Assembly: GCF_964204865.1 (NCBI RefSeq) | Contig: NC_135256.1 | Span: 23,526,703 to 23,590,702, forward strand | Length of the DNA: 64,000 nucleotides | Source: Styela clava | Lineage: Eukaryota > Chordata > Ascidiacea > Stolidobranchia > Styelidae | Direction of reading: 5' to 3' | Shown here: positions 1 through 14,074 of the stretch, in pieces | Numbering within the stretch: the stretch's first letter is position 1 | Layout of the letters: each line of letters begins with the position of its first letter | Notes under the pieces: generated by a model | Told to the model about the DNA's origin: nothing | The model's input: only the letters and a program-made list of their open reading frames with translations | The model's database searches: none | Translations under genes and position numbers: made by a program

Positions 1-3000
1 TTATATAAATATTAAAGTGTTACATATATATACTAGAATTGCAGCAACCCGCCCTATAAGACAGATGTTTACTGAAAATAATAAATATATGAAACACTTT
101 AACAGTATTTAACAGCAATGAAATATTTCAGCAAATTGGGTCAAAAATAGCTCTTAATTTTGCATGCAGACACAAATCTAGCATATGTGAATTTGGGGAT
201 AAGCCTTCGTTTCTCCGTGTAAAATCAAATCCAAAGGTAATGAAATCAAATTCGCGACATCCTATCAGAATTTGTTGAACCGAACATGATGGAATAGAAC
301 GAAATGAATCAATGACTAAATTAAAATTCCTGAGAGATTTACCAAAAATAGTAGTGGTTAAAGGTTTTCAAATATTCATTTTTGTCGCACAAAATGTATT
401 GTAATTTTATTTTATACTGTTCATGAAGTTTCACACGCAATTCCAAGATTATAATTATTTCCGCGAACTCTAGCTTTATTGTGCTGTCAAGCTTTCTCCA
501 ACAGCGTTCTGAAGTGTTTGTCGCACGAATAAATCTATACAAAGCTAGTGGTGAGCCCTAGGTAAACTCTCTGAACTACACAGAATTTCTTCCACATCTA
601 TGTGAGGAATCATGTCTTTACTCCGAGAGAGTATATTTTTTCAATAACTATTCTTCCGGTTGAGGTTGAATAAAATTCAAACATATATTTTTCTGACAAC
701 CTAGTATTTAGATTGAAATGAAAACTCGATTGCTGAATTTTTTTGTTTAGTGGGTCCTTGAATCACAAACAATATAATGGTCAAATTTGCATTTAATAGG
801 GAATAGTAACATCGCCTTTGACTTCATAATCAATTTTACCATGTTGATAAATGTTGCACAAAAGACGTGTCACAAAAAAACGTCATCCCGTCTAAACATT
901 GTAGCAAAAAACTTGCCAAAAGACTCGCCAACTCAAGTCTTATTCTCAACATATTCTAATAACCAATTGTGGATTATTTTATAACATAATGGAAAAATAG
1001 AAAAACAATATGGCCGATCCCTATGCCAAAACTCACATACGGTTTGCCATAATACCCTTTTCCCACTTGGCAATTGTTGCTTTATTTTATTACTTACTAT
1101 TAAAAGTCGGAAAAGGGAGCTATTGGTAAGCATTTCACGAAAACGTTCACAGTACCCAAGTAAACGAGCTTATTCATTGTTCGGACATTCGACAGCATTG
1201 AATTTAATTACCCTCTTACATCCTATCGGAAACCTCTCGACCGTGAGGAATATAATAATGCGTGTTATAAGAGAATCACGTTAAAGCATAAAAACACCAC
1301 ATTCATTCCTGAGGGACACATCAAATGGGCTTCATGGAATTTCTTAGGGATAACGACCTTAATGCAAGTTATATTGATCATCATAACCGTCGTATTTTCT
1401 AAGAACTGACTTATTATTTTATATCATTAAAACAACTTTAAATAATAAACTTGAATACAATATATATATGACATTTTTACAAAAGTACACGCGTAAAATT
1501 AAAGTAGCCAATATAATAAAAGAAATGTGCTAATTGTTGTTTCTTTATATTGGCAATATCCTCAAAATGGTTCGAGTAATCGCTTCTCATCGCATCATTA
1601 TTTTGAATTCTACCGACGGTATTGCGATGGTTCAACGAATGAGATTGGGGTTTTAAAATATTATATCTTATTTAGATTCGCTGATTTATTTACATTGCAA
1701 TATTCAAATCCACGAAGAGTGACACTACTTTCAACCGTATATAATAAATAAGATCGTATACTTGTAACTTGTCCGAAGTGAAGAAAATAGCTAATGGAGG
1801 TTTATTCCTACTGCGTTAACCTGCCACGATTAATCATACACGCTTGCAGTACCCATCTTTCCCGTAGCTAATATAATTTACCAGCATCCGCATTGTAGGA
1901 TTTTCTCTGCGGCAATTAGCGGAGTACCTGCTTTCATTCACCTGTGCTGCCTAATATTATGTAAATTACTTCCCTTTGTCATCATTAGCTAATTGTCGCA
2001 TTAACGTTGATCAATGCGTAATATTTTGTAATATCACTATTATGTTTTCTATCAAATTAGCCAATATTTGTTTGGTCACGCAACAGTTTCGCCAATAAAT
2101 TTTTATCGATGCATACTGAAATACTCCTTTGGTGATCAACTTTTAGTGTTAGTCAAAACAAAATGCAGTGAAGTTTAGGAAAGTTGAAAGCGCGAGGTTT
2201 TATTGAAATAAAATTCATGTAAATTTATTGACTTTACTTCCAGTGTCTTATTGGCCACCAATATTTTCTGATATATAACTTAATTTCCTATTCATATCTC
2301 AAATTACTGATTGAAACTCTGAACAGATATGTGCCGAATCGAAAATCTGTACATTAGAGGGGAAAAAGATGTAATAGCTGGTATTTATATTTCTTTATTT
2401 TCTAAACTAAGAAATGTTCAAAATATTCAAATGAGTGGCATTGTTTCAACTTACTACATAACACATCATTAAAGAGATATAAAATGATAATATTAAACCT
2501 TCTATTCGGTGTGAAACTCAGAGTAAACCATAGAAAACAGATATTGAAACCAATATGCGAAATAATAAAAAGATTATTGACAAAATTTCGAAAAAGTTCA
2601 TAGACATAGGCAAGAACACATATATATGATGATTCTTTTGAATGAAGCTTTTTCAGATATTGAGAATACCTTCACCGCGCATAGAGCACCATGAAAGTAT
2701 ATCTGTTTCAACTAAATAGGATTTTTACTGGAGTACGTTCGACTTGTTAACAAAAAATTGGGAATTTCACTGAATACAAAGGGGGGTAATCGATCAAAAC
2801 TCAAATATTAAAGACTAGTTTACCAATTCAAAAACTTGAATTGTTCCATCATTTCCATGTTAAACCCATGATAACAATATGAACATTCCGCTAATACAGA
2901 AGGCCCTTAACAAATAAGATCTCTTGCTCCCAAACGAGAGAAGCTCATTCCCGCTGTGAGCGAAACGCTCAAAACTCGAAAAAAGAACTGCCCACTTTCG

Positions 3001-3580
3001 AAATACAGCACTCCAAATTTTCTGTACATTTTGTTCGACAGATCATTATCGCCTTGCCATTATCGCCTTTAAGGTGTCTTACTAGGACAGAGAGGAAATC
3101 CAGAAATGTTTTATTTACGTTATTATTTGGGAAATAAGACTTGTAATATAGTATATTAGAACTTATTAAGGGGCATATTACTCGTATTTATCCTGCTTCG
3201 AAAATAAAATTCAAATTCAATAAATTTGCTTTCTATTATTAAGTCATTTATGTTGTTTATCTAGACTTTAGAGCAAGGAATAGTCTTAATTATTCATTTA
3301 ACTAATGCAGAACAAATCAATTCCATATCCATTTTTCCCCATATCAACTGGATTTTCAGTAATTATTTGTTGATATGCGATATATGAACCAAAATATTTT
3401 GTACAGAAGATATTGTTTATTTATAAATTGATTGCATTTATTTGAAACAGATCATACGTTTTTAGATTTTTACGATCCGAAGTAGAATAAAATTTCAATC
3501 ATATCAATTAACGGTACAACAATAAACGACGCGAGGCTGTTCAACGGCCTTTATTATTTGACATCAACATTATTTTTGCA
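1..3580. other. Upstream flank of the Arx gene, no gene seen
   Basis: About 3.5 kb of AT-rich DNA with only short chance frames and no recognisable protein, tRNA or transposon signature. It lies directly 5' of the Arx start codon, so promoter and enhancers are expected here, but I cannot point to a specific element. An in-frame TAA at 3509-3511 closes the Arx frame upstream of its first ATG. Confidence 0.5.
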
Positions 3581-3589
3581 AAAAAATTA

Positions 3590-6135
3590 ATGATGGCTTC
3601 TCCAAGTACGATGAAATCAACGTATTCGATCGAACATCTGTTAGCTCGTAATCATCACCCTCATTGTCGTTCATCTTCTTCATCATCAGGACTCGGAAAC
3701 TCCAGAAGTTTCTCCACTGAAGAAATGCAAATTGCTGACATAAAAATCTCATCTGGTAAGAAATTGTATCATTTAATAAGTGGGGCAGGCAGGCTATTGA
3801 ATTTATTCCATGAGCCAAGATGACTAACGTACAGGCCTAAAAAGCGTATTTGAATTGAAATTTTCATCATAATTGAAAAACTTCACATTGTTCAAAAAAA
3901 AAAATACAAAAGAATTTAATATAAAAATTTCTTTTGATTCATATTTAGAAATCTCTATTTGGAAAATAAATAGAAAACACTATTATCACAGCGCGATTTA
4001 AACAGTGAAATTAAATATGTGTATATAAGTCTTTTTCAGATAATGTTTTCAACCCTAAATATTTTCCATCTTTGATTAAAACTTTAGACTTTACTTTGGA
4101 GAATGATAAAAATAATGAATGAACTGAATTTAATATTTCAGCGAAACTGTCATCAAGTAAAATGGACAGCGATACGGGCTCAGAGCGAACTTCAAGTCGC
4201 GAAGAATCGGAGTTAAGCGCTGGGGTACAAAACAAAAATGGCGGACCAGCGAACGCAGCACGAATAGAATTCATCGCCGGTGACAACATCACCCAAGATT
4301 CAGTTCCCACAGATCTTCAATTTCATCAATATTACAAGAACTTATTGAGAAACGCAAGTGGAAATCAAAAACTGGCATCGTTGTTCTATCCCATTCTAGA
4401 TCCGAGTTTCAGAGATGAAAACGACACATCGAATGCACGACTTCCCTCAGAAATAAGATCAAGTAATGAAAAGGCTTCAGTAGACAGTGATTGCCTTTCA
4501 GATTCAACAGACCCAAGATCTCCACAAGGTGTGTTATCAAGCACTGAAGGTGGACTTCTGAAAACAACCCGTGTCAAACGCGAATGTTTTCCAGATGACG
4601 AACGCAGTAATGCTAAAAGAAGTCCAATTTCCTCAGATCGTGGCTCGGAATCCGACATCCAGCCAGGAGACATGGAATCGAATACAGATGAAACTTGGAA
4701 AACAAACGACGTGACACCAAGTAAAAATGTCAATGAAAATACAACAATGCCGACAACATCGTCGCATTTGACGTCGCCAAAAAGCGGAAGTTCAGCCGAA
4801 AAGCGTAAGCAACGCCGATACAGAACAACTTTCTCAGCGTATCAACTGGAAGAATTAGAACGTGCCTTTCAAAAAACCCATTACCCGGACGTGTTTACCA
4901 GGTATTCCTTTAATTTAATTTGTCTCCGAAAATTTGTAAATATCACAAAAAGAACTTCAATTAGATTCTTTAATCAGAGGTTTAAAATGGCTCTTTCATT
5001 TTTTTTTCAGAGAGGAATTAGCTATGAGAGTTGACTTGACGGAAGCAAGAGTACAGGTAATAATATTGATTATATAGCGAAATAGTTATATAAAAACTAT
5101 AATGCTCAAATCTCATTGACATGTAATATTAAATCATTATTGCTATCCTGGTTTAGTTAGATATTTGGGCTGCGTAAACAAACGAATAGAGAGTATTGCC
5201 GGATATTCGAATGTCGGGTATTGTTACTGGTACGAACATTTAACGGCAGTACTGTCTTTAGCAATATAATAACGTTATTTCGTCTCATATTGTTTTAATA
5301 AGTTACTTTGTTATGGATTAGGCCTATATCTCACATGAAAAATCACTTTTAGGATATTGGTTGCAAATGCTAGATAAAAATATCGCATCATGTACGATAT
5401 TGTTTGCAGGTTTGGTTTCAAAACCGGAGAGCGAAGTGGAGAAAGAGGGAAAAGCAAGGCGGTTTGTTTGGAACACCATTTGGCGGGAACGGGATCCTGG
5501 GACCTTACCATCCATTGCATCTTTACACGGCTAATAGAGTTTTATTAGATCCTACTTCTCTTCATCACCCATTCATACATACGTCGGAACACGAAAGATT
5601 TCGTTCATATCATAATTTTCTTCAATCTGATGTCCCCGTGGCAAAAGCACCGATACCGACGTTTCCCGTGCCGTCTTGGAATCCGATAGCTTTTGCTGCC
5701 GCTACACTGGCATTACAAAAACCGAGAAGTCGGGCGTTACATGACCTTATTTCCCTATCCAGAGAAAAATATCCTGCCGGAAGAGTGCCAAACATCTCGA
5801 CAACGCATCCGGATATTTCACGGATGCAACAATTTCAAACCCACGCAACGAACAATCTACTGTCACCCTCGAGACTCTCTCAAGCGGCAGCTATGTCGTA
5901 CATAAATCCAATGGTTCTTCCTCAAATGTTTGGCATGCTATCAAATAAAAACGCCAACTCAGGAAGTCATACAGAGGGAATTGGGTTCAATAAACCATCG
6001 CCTGATTCATCTGACTTCAAATCAACACACCGCCGGTCTTTGGAAACCACGGGTAGCTCCCCAGAACTTATGTCACGTGAAAACGTGTACGAATTTGTTG
6101 CCGGATCGTCTTTACTCGAAAAGGCAAGAAAATGA
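3590..6135 (+). CDS. ARX: Arx/aristaless-type paired-class homeodomain transcription factor, 4 coding exons
   Basis: Sequence-specific nuclear transcription factor of the Arx family, known in development mainly as a repressor. I read four exons: 3590-3755, 4142-4901, 5011-5056 and 5410-6135. Each has GT/AG borders and phases that fit, giving 565 codons (human ARX is close to this length). Exon 1 carries an octapeptide-like repressor motif, YSIEHLLA, near residues 12-19. The homeodomain runs from about residue 279 to 338 and includes RRYRTTF, the WFQNRRAKW helix and Gln at position 50. One intron falls after homeodomain residue 46, a classical paired-class site, and another inside codon 31. 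The region between is rich in Ser, Glu and Asp. The C terminus ([22 protein letters not shown]) has no convincing OAR domain. Start choice: ATG at 3590, immediately followed by a second ATG; an in-frame stop lies upstream. Possible poly(A) signals: ATTAAA near 6382 and AATAAA at 6581. Confidence 0.9.
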
Positions 6136-6823
6136 AGTTCAGAATGGAATTGTGCAGAAGCATGCTCTATAACAGCGCGGCTCCAATCATCAAATTACAA
6201 AGTAAAGTTTAAAGGTTTTTTTTGCATAATCAATCATATTTTTAACTCACTGCCATTTCCCTGTAGAATTTAATCATTTTGACAAATGAACAGAATGTTC
6301 TGTGAAACGCAATACTTTTTTCGCTTTCGCTAATTAATTTTATACTTACATTCAGCTTATGTGATCATCTTTATTTTTGAAATTAAATGTGTCAACACAT
6401 CAGTCAGTTCAATACATAAATTTATCAGATTTCATATTTGGAAACCACCACGTAAGCCTTGTACACAGGACTATAAAATAGGGCCATATGTACTGAATAT
6501 AAATTGCAGCAAAATATCATGAACTTTGACATGGTTTAGACTAAACCTTTAGTGTTGAAATGGGCCCTTCGTGGGAGAGAAATAAATCCATTGCAATAGA
6601 GAGATTGGGGTTATATCTGAAAACATTACATTTGCATACACTGCTAAAAGTAGACGCTTGCTGGAAATCATATATTATCGCATAATAAATATGAAAGTCG
6701 AATATTCACAATATTTCTGTAAAAAAAAAATTGTGTACAAAAGTCACGTAATGAGACGGACGAGTGTGAGTTTGCTGTGAGTTTTGCAAATTACTGTTGT
6801 GATATATATATATCCAGTTAGAT
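6136..6823 (+). other. ARX: Arx 3' UTR and downstream flank
   Basis: No frame of interest. ATTAAA (about 6382) and AATAAA (6581-6586, and again near 6684) are candidate poly(A) signals for Arx. The stretch ends at the terminal inverted repeat of a hAT relic. Confidence 0.45.
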
Positions 6824-7642
6824 CAGGCCTGCACAACGTACGGCCCGCGAGCCTCCCTCTAAGTCTAAACCTTTGGATGCGTCCTGCGACACGAGTTGAA
6901 AAAATACTCACAAATGTAATGCTCAGTAAGCGAGCTTTCATTTAATCAACTTACCTCCATACTTTATCATAATGGCTCATTTGTTGCTATGCGGAACTTT
7001 ATATGACAAAAACATTGCAATGGCCGAAAAAAATAAACGAAAGATTGAAAATGAGAGTAGAGTATTTAAACCAGAATGGACAAGCAAATATTTAATTGTG
7101 GCCGAATACTCTAAGATACTATGTCTTGTTTGCCGAAGAGTGTTGTCAGTTCCAAAAGTATACAACAGACAGGAGACTCCCCGACTTCGTTAATTTAGAC
7201 CCGACTGAAAGGAGACTTGAAGCAAAAAGACTGTGCGACACTCTTCGCTCCGAACAGAAGGTTTTTAAGCTTTCAGGCAATTAAAGTGTCAGTGCAACCA
7301 GGGTAAGTTTCGAAATATCAAGAGAGATTGCTGCGGTTGGAAAAGGTTTCACTGAAGAAGAATCCATAAAAAATACATGCTGTGTGCAGTTTCGTTAATT
7401 AGCCCTAAAGAAACGGTAAAATTTCAAAAGATGCGCCTTTCACGCACAACGGTCCAATGTAGAATTGAGGGTATCGCGGAGCACTTGATCAATCATCTAC
7501 ATCAGAAATCAAAAGTATTTTCTTGTTATTGTCTGGACGTTAATGAAAGTACAGATTGTATTGATGTAGCCCAAGTCTAAGCAGTCTATGAAAGGTAGAA
7601 TAACTGGAAAATAAATTTGCAGTGAAATAATCGGTGAATGTT

Positions 7643-8041
7643 CACTAAACGCCGTAAGTACTTCTAGTTGGCGTGGCACAACCAGTTTTGCATATATATA
7701 TATATATAGTATTCCTAACCCCCACCTGGCTACGTCATCCAAAAATTACGTTACTACGACGTCACAATCACGCCATAGGGCTTGCCAAAGAAAAGGTACG
7801 ATCGCCCGAAATGGTATTTCCACCGACGATAGCGAACTCGCTAACGCCAGCCATCTCTCTCATATATGAGGGAGGAATGTTACGACGAGAAAACTAGCTT
7901 GCTTGATTTCGGGTACTTATTTCGTCACTGTGACGTTGTAGTGACGTAATTTTTGGATGGCGTAGTCAGGTGGGGGTTAGAAATAACATATGCAAATATG
8001 GTTATGCCACGCTAACTAGGAGTACTTGACGGCGTTAAGTG
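7643..8041. mobile_element. MITE with long terminal inverted repeats
   Basis: The ends are inverted copies of each other: CACTAAACGCCGTAAGTACT at the left and the complement of CACTTAACGCCGTCAAGTAC at the right. The match continues with mismatches for roughly 100 bp, through the shared CCCCCACCTG.CTACG and AATTACGT.ACTACGACGTCAC blocks. There is no coding capacity. It sits inside the hAT relic between transposase fragments. I do not see a clear target duplication, so the superfamily is open. Confidence 0.65.
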
Positions 8042-8640
8042 AACTAGGCCCCGATCCCGTCTGATGTTGACTGAATTTAATAACATACCCCCAAAAATTG
8101 CCTTGAACCAGTATCATGCAGCACCTGTTGTGTATTTTAAAACAGAAAGAACACAGTACTGTACATGCGCAAAATACGATATACACATACAGGATTTGAG
8201 TCAGGGTAAGCCCGATGGAGCACATTATTACGTGACAAACGAGTTTCGCCGCTGCCAAGGCGTGGAAATAAACGTGCCGAATATTATTGTCTCACTCCAA
8301 GAGAGGTGTGATAAATTTTATTTGCAACGATAGCATCGGCAAAAGAATGCCCAATGTTTTCTAATTTTAAGCGAGCGAAGAATTGGAAAATTGTAAATTA
8401 GATACTTGTGTTGAGCAGTCATGTAATATTTATGGTTTGAGAATATTTATTTTTTCGCGTTTAGATAATACATGGATACTTGGCAAGATTTTTTGAGGGA
8501 ATTTCAACCTTTATGACTAAAAATTAGGCAGGCCTTAGATCTGAATTGATGATTTGAATAAATCTTCAATAAATAATGAAACATTTATCGCGGCCAAAAG
8601 CAGGTTCGACACCCCTGGACTATACCAATACAAATGTATA

Positions 8641-8733
8641 CTCCTGAAGTATGCGCACCAAGATGCTGAACCCTAACCTGGTACACAACCAGAGTTCAGG
8701 TTGTGCGCCATCTTGGTGCGCATACTTCAGGAG
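8641..8733. repeat. Palindromic hairpin element, copy 1
   Basis: A 93-bp element with perfect 25-bp inverted arms that begin CTCCTGAAGTATGCGCACCA and close with the complement. An imperfect inner palindrome sits around CCTGGTACACAAC ... GTTCAGGTTGTG. Direct repeats CCAATACAAAT(G/C)TAT flank it at 8625-8639 and 8736-8750 and look like a target duplication. A close second copy is at 29266-29355. Confidence 0.7.
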
Positions 8734-9140
8734 GTCCAATACAAATCTATCAGCGTAGTCCGAATATTTGATTGGAGTATGCATCTGCGGGAAGAAAATG
8801 GACCGGTTTCTTTGCTGCAGGAGTGTGACAAAAAACAGAATTACGTACTACTGCATTTTACATCGACATATTTTATTAGCAAGGTTTGTAAATTTATTCA
8901 TGTTATGTCAGGTGTTTAATTTTAAAAACCTTCTGGTGTTAGCAAGAAAAATGTTCAGCTTATTCGGAAGCACCTACATATATATGCGAGCAAATCTTGT
9001 CGGTTTTGTCTTGTCGGAAAAAAACAATCAGCGCTCTTCCATCACTGATCGTAACTTAAAAAATATTTTGAAAATTTTTTAACTTTAACTCAATTATGAC
9101 GAACTTGTTGCCGGCAGAAAATGCAACATTTCTCAATAAA

Positions 9141-12040
9141 TTTTGGATATCCGCGTCAACTTGTTCACGTGTTACATTGTATATATGTTACAATTCAAAC
9201 ATCACATCATAATATATTTCATTCTGTGGCCATTAACCGTTTAACCGCGGCATGACGTTTCACGTAATAAATTATATGTTTAGCTTGTTACGCCACAATG
9301 GTTACAAAGCAATTTCGCGTAATATTATCCTGGTATCGCTCAAAATTATTCATGAATCGAGATAAGTTTCATGATCGCTCTGCTGCAAGAGATATGCAGC
9401 GTGGTTAGGACATATGTATGCATACATAAGTACATATACATATTTTAGTAAAACCCGATTCCGTTATTAAATATCATTTATGTGACAAATTATGAGTGTT
9501 CGATGTGCAAATTCTACTTTGAGATATATATATAAGAAAAACAGCATCAACTACTCACTTGCTGGTTGACGTTGAATATACGATTTTGAAATAAATTCGT
9601 GAACAATATATTTCTACCGAAAACTGATTCATAATTAATTATTGCCAAATTTTCATAATCAGCAATCTTGGTACTTCAATTATTAGTCACATATATTGGA
9701 TCCCTACTAATACAGTTAGTGATATTCTTTTGAATTAAACGCCAAAGGAGATAAATTTGCGATGACGTAATCATTTGTGAAGAAATTGTACATTATAAAG
9801 ATGATTTGTACCTGAGATGTCAGTTAAAGGTTAAAATAAATCGTAACCGTTAAAGTGTTTTCCCTGAAATTCCCAGCCCTAGACTAACCAAGTACTTACA
9901 AATGCTCATTACTCTTTTATCCTTGAAACGTAACTGAATTGCGCACTCCATGGCAATGTTGATCATTTCAAAGGCACGATGAACGACAATGAAGTTTAGT
10001 TATCAACGTTGTGCTTAGAGCGATGTCTGATTGGAAGTCAAACTGTTAGTTACAGGGGCTATTGTGGCGTTTAAAACAAGAGCAATGCTCAAATATATAT
10101 ACGGGTACGAAAGTCAACTAACTTCTGTACATCACTAGCCCAAGCGACCTTCACGCGTATCGGTAAGGCCTTAGATTAAAAATCTAGTTCGCATTTATCT
10201 AATCCCACTTTTTCATTTGAATGTACACTTATGCCTTGCATCTGGCGAGAGGAATTGATAGCATAATAGTTGTACTATGGTGAGCGAAATAGGGTTAATC
10301 CGTGTAAAATGCATATGCTGATCCTATTACGATATGCACTGATGCTAACACTGTACGACATGGGTTATTGTCAAGACAAGTACAAAAACGTTGAGTTTTC
10401 TGATACTATGACACAATATAAGAGCCTTGTCCTTCGCCTCTAGTTTTTAGATTTGATACATTACCAAATGCAGATGCCAGATGCGAGCCACGTTCAACCA
10501 CATTATTAGTGTATAGGCTACATCACAGAAAACAGTCCTCACTGCCAAGTATTTCACTTGCACTTTTTAGTAACCCAGCTCCTCGCGCCCCTGCTCACCA
10601 AGGAAGGTCATTATGAGTTGCACAAAAGACAGTCATTCAAATATTTGTTCCATTCCTACTATCCGGCAATCTCATTGCTATAAATTTGTTGCAAGATACA
10701 GCTATACTGCTTGGTAGATGTCAAAAATGAATTATATTATAACTATTCCCTATGGGAGTAATTTCCAACCGTTTTCAGTCACGACCCTTTTCAAAAAAAA
10801 ATCAGATCTCCCGACAATGCTCTAATGTTTCGAAAAATACGCTTAAATTATTTAACAATAGTGTTTGATTACTACATTGTGAACAAAAAAATAATAATAA
10901 CATTGCTGAATGATACAAAAGCACATCAAGATCTAATCCAAGTTCGTGCATGATAGCTTTGAAGCACGATAAAAATAGCTTGACTTCCACACATACTGAC
11001 AGAAAATCTTTGAGACTTGGCGAGTAACGAACTGGAGATTCTTATGTACAAATTGAACCAAATTTTCTTCTAATCAATAATTCTAGGTACAGTTGAGTTC
11101 ATTTCGACTCATTCATCATTATAAACAATAGTGCATTCTACTTTCCGCCTGAGATTGATGAAACGAAATTCCTCTATGATTTTATGACTATTAAGCTGGT
11201 TACAAAACCACAGTGCGAACGGGAATATAATGTTAGGCCAAAACATCTATCAATGGGCATAGCCAACATAGACCCCTCAATCAACTTTTAATTGTCTACC
11301 TGCGACGCCTACCTTTAACTACTCTACCAGAGCCATTATCTCTACCACTACTGCGGGATGGATTCGGCTCACCGAAGTGTTTCATTCGGCCCACTTGTGC
11401 CTGCTGAAATTACGAATGTAGTTTTTATGAATGTGAATTTCCGTTGAAAACATCGAGGAAAAATAACGAATTGTTGGCCAAAATAAATACTACAACCCCA
11501 CGTATCATCCGCGCTCGAACATAATGCGCACATCGAGCCACATATACTTCGAACTCACCCATCCGGATTATTTATGTGGGTTTGAAACTCTAGCTTTTCT
11601 GCCAAGACTAGCGCCTAATATTTCACCGTTTAGGCTTACAAATTACGTTGTTTTAGAAATCTATCTTCAAGGACTCTGCAACAAATGTTCTTCCCTTCTG
11701 TCCGGTTTATCAATTTCAGTACTTAAAAAAAAACAATCATTCTGTTTGTACTCACGTCACTTGCTGATCTTCCAATGCTATTCACTGTATCTCCTACACA
11801 GCAAGTAGGCTACCTATTGCTTTACATCAGTGAAATGAGCAGGCAGGCGATTGTTATCGACGCTATTTATTTGTAAATAAACCGTTTTTTATTCATAGTT
11901 TTATGTTTAGTTTCGAGTCTCCGGCCCAGTATATAACCAAGTTTGTAACAATATGTCAAAAGAGTTTTCTGGTTATATTTATGACGTAAAAACACATAAA
12001 TGGGAATTTATGGTTATCCTATACTGTACCAGGGCTGCTC
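9141..12040. other. Intergenic DNA, nothing recognised
   Basis: AT-rich sequence with short TA-rich microsatellite patches (for example near 9410-9450) and no frame resembling a known protein. No RNA gene was recognised. Confidence 0.4.
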
Positions 12041-12200
12041 AACTGGTAGCCCGCTGGTCGGCTACGGCTTCCTTCTTCACCCCGAAGTCTATGCATCTGA
12101 AATCGAATAACTGGCGAACCAATCCCATGTGCGACATGAACTGGTAACCGGATAAGAGGCCGTGGTGCCATATGATTATGTCGTCTTTCCTCTCAAATTA
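12024..12200 (+). repeat. Old SINE-A fragment, possibly next to a hAT end
   Basis: Resembles the body and tail of the 18.7-kb SINE. Shared, diverged blocks include GGTCGGCTACGGCTTCCT, a 'ccaagtc.atgca' equivalent, AATCCCAT, GGTAACCGGA, GAGGCCGTGGT.GCCATAT and GTCTTTCCTCTC. The start CCAGGGCTGCTCAACTGG resembles a Charlie-type hAT end, so a hAT scrap may be joined here. Confidence 0.55.
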
Positions 12201-14000
12201 TGATTAAAAACTCAAGTGTAAACAAAGGATTTCCACAGACAGTGAAAACTGTACTTACGATATTAATTCGTTCCGGGAGCGCCTTCTTAGGTAGAGAATT
12301 CCGTAAGTAGGGACACATTTTAACTGTAAATGCCCTTATCCGTTCCAAGCCCACGCAAAACTCGGACATAATATTTGTATAAATTATAATAATGGTTAAA
12401 ACCCGGAACAAGTACATGTTATAATTAGATTACTGCACAATAAATAGAACACATACACATGGAAAGAAGAAAGAAAAAAACGGTATGTTTCTGTACCTTT
12501 GTTTGCCATCGGTCATAAGAAAATGAGTGATTCCGATTCCCAAATTTCCACCCGCCAGTGATGGAGAATTAAGACCCTAAAACGTGTTTTATTTTTTGCG
12601 CTGGGGCTGATTTAAATATTTCATGTCGGCTGTTATGATTTTTTGCTTATAAATTAATACCGCCAACTTAAACGGAACAATATTGTCATCAACGACGTCG
12701 GGATAGGGAAATAAAAAAAATTCTCGTTCGGTCACTATCGAAACTGATGATGAAAACAACTAATTAGGACACAATTGACTTTTACATTCATTGTCGAAGA
12801 CGCACAAACATTCTCGAGGTCTTATAAGCACTTCAAGTCGGCGCTTATTGAATATTTGTAATGAAGTTTCATATTCGGGATTCTTATAAACACGAAAAAA
12901 CGATATTCGAATATTATATTCGATTTGGACATCCTTACATGAAATTAACTTAAACAAACAAATGTCACTACTAGCGTTTTATTAGTTTTCGATTTCCGGC
13001 TTTTCGTATGTAGAAAATCTTACTTAGTCGAAGCAATATTGAAGCAAGTTGGATTTTTCGAGTTTTTACTGTATGTCATTCATTGTTCACCTTTTCGGTA
13101 CCTGATCTTGTTGTGTCGTGATCCCACCTAACGTTGGTTTTTGGCAAGTTCATGTTCCGAACGAATCTTTACGTTACGTACTTCGTAAGATTTATTGTAA
13201 AAAAACACATCAAAATGCGAATTACACTCTGTTCCTATCCTTCCACATGCACGTGTCATAAACTGACTATGGTACATATCGTCGTATCAGAGTTTTTTTG
13301 TATCTATATTTCAAGTCAGTTGTCCTACTATAACACAGCAGTCCTATCAATCAGTCCTAAACTGTAGTTATACTGATTAGGTGTGCATGTCGCACATCCC
13401 TGTCTTAGGCCAGTAAGGTCTTGAACATGTATTCCCGTCTCTGTTTTACTGTTTAATTATTATGCAGATACGGTTACATTTTTGAGGCAAGTAAACATAC
13501 ATACTCTCTTCCTCCAAATATGTAATTCCTGTCATAAGTAATATTGGTGTTTGGTGTAGCCCTGCCCTATAACACTAATTGTTCCCTATAACAGCAAATG
13601 CGGGTCACAAATAATAATGCCTAGACTAGACCACCCTGCTCTAAATCATGCTATTATATTATTCCTGTGGTGAACAAAAGTCAGTCTTGAATTTTAACCA
13701 CAGTGCTATCAAGGAAATGCAAAATATAAGACACACTAAACCAGACAGTGGAGCAGCACAACATACATTGAAGGAAAAATTACAATCGAATTTCTTGATC
13801 AGGATTTAAATAAATAAATAACAAATGGAACATAACTATTGTTTTGGATATGTTTGGATGATTGAGAAAGAAAAAAGAATAGAATGGACAAGGCCTACCC
13901 ATCAGTTTTTAGTTTGTTCATGTTAATTCACGTCGGCAAAGAAAGTAGTAGCACCTGAAATCATAGTGGAAAACAAGAATTCAAAATAATTTAGCATATT
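12201..14000. other. Intergenic DNA, nothing firmly recognised
   Basis: Short chance frames only. The stretch 12250-12340 (ACTTACGATATTAATTCG ... TTCCGTAAGTAGGG) has the look of a mariner-like MITE end, but I could not find a partner end. Confidence 0.3.
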
Positions 14001-14074
14001 GTTTATCAGATTTTTATGCTGGACATTACAACCATGCTAGCCATGGCAAATGTGATTAGGATAAGATTTTCAAA

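Larger units (their letters stand above)
6824..9140 (+). mobile_element. Decayed hAT (Charlie/GTF2IRD2-like) DNA transposon
   Basis: The left end CAGGCCTGCACAAC at 6824 is a Charlie-type hAT terminus; the same start recurs at 46161. From 7020 a BED-finger-like N terminus reads MAEKNKRKIEN ... TSKYLIVAEY ... CLVC. It resembles the N terminus of the hAT transposase at 62 kb (KYFVTELF ... CLIC). More fragments in shifting frames follow at 7096-7284 and 7377-7580 (CYCLDVNESTD, matching LALDESID). The C-terminal dimerisation region appears at 8934-9140 (FSLFGSTY, ITDRNLKNIL, DELVAGRKCNISQ then TAA). Several frameshifts and stops make it a dead copy. It is interrupted by an inverted-repeat element (7643-8041) and a palindromic element (8641-8733). 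An apparent hAT right terminus (GTTCGACACCCCTG, about 8604-8617) points to a further nested element that I cannot delimit. Confidence 0.75.

Noticed and set aside
4011-4733. Minus-strand open frames of 99 and 115 codons opposite Arx exon 2
   Set aside because: They are antisense shadows of the Arx coding exon and resemble nothing known.
8016-8333. Overlapping 80- and 89-codon frames on both strands
   Set aside because: Located in decayed transposon DNA. Neither resembles a known protein, and the composition is AT-driven.
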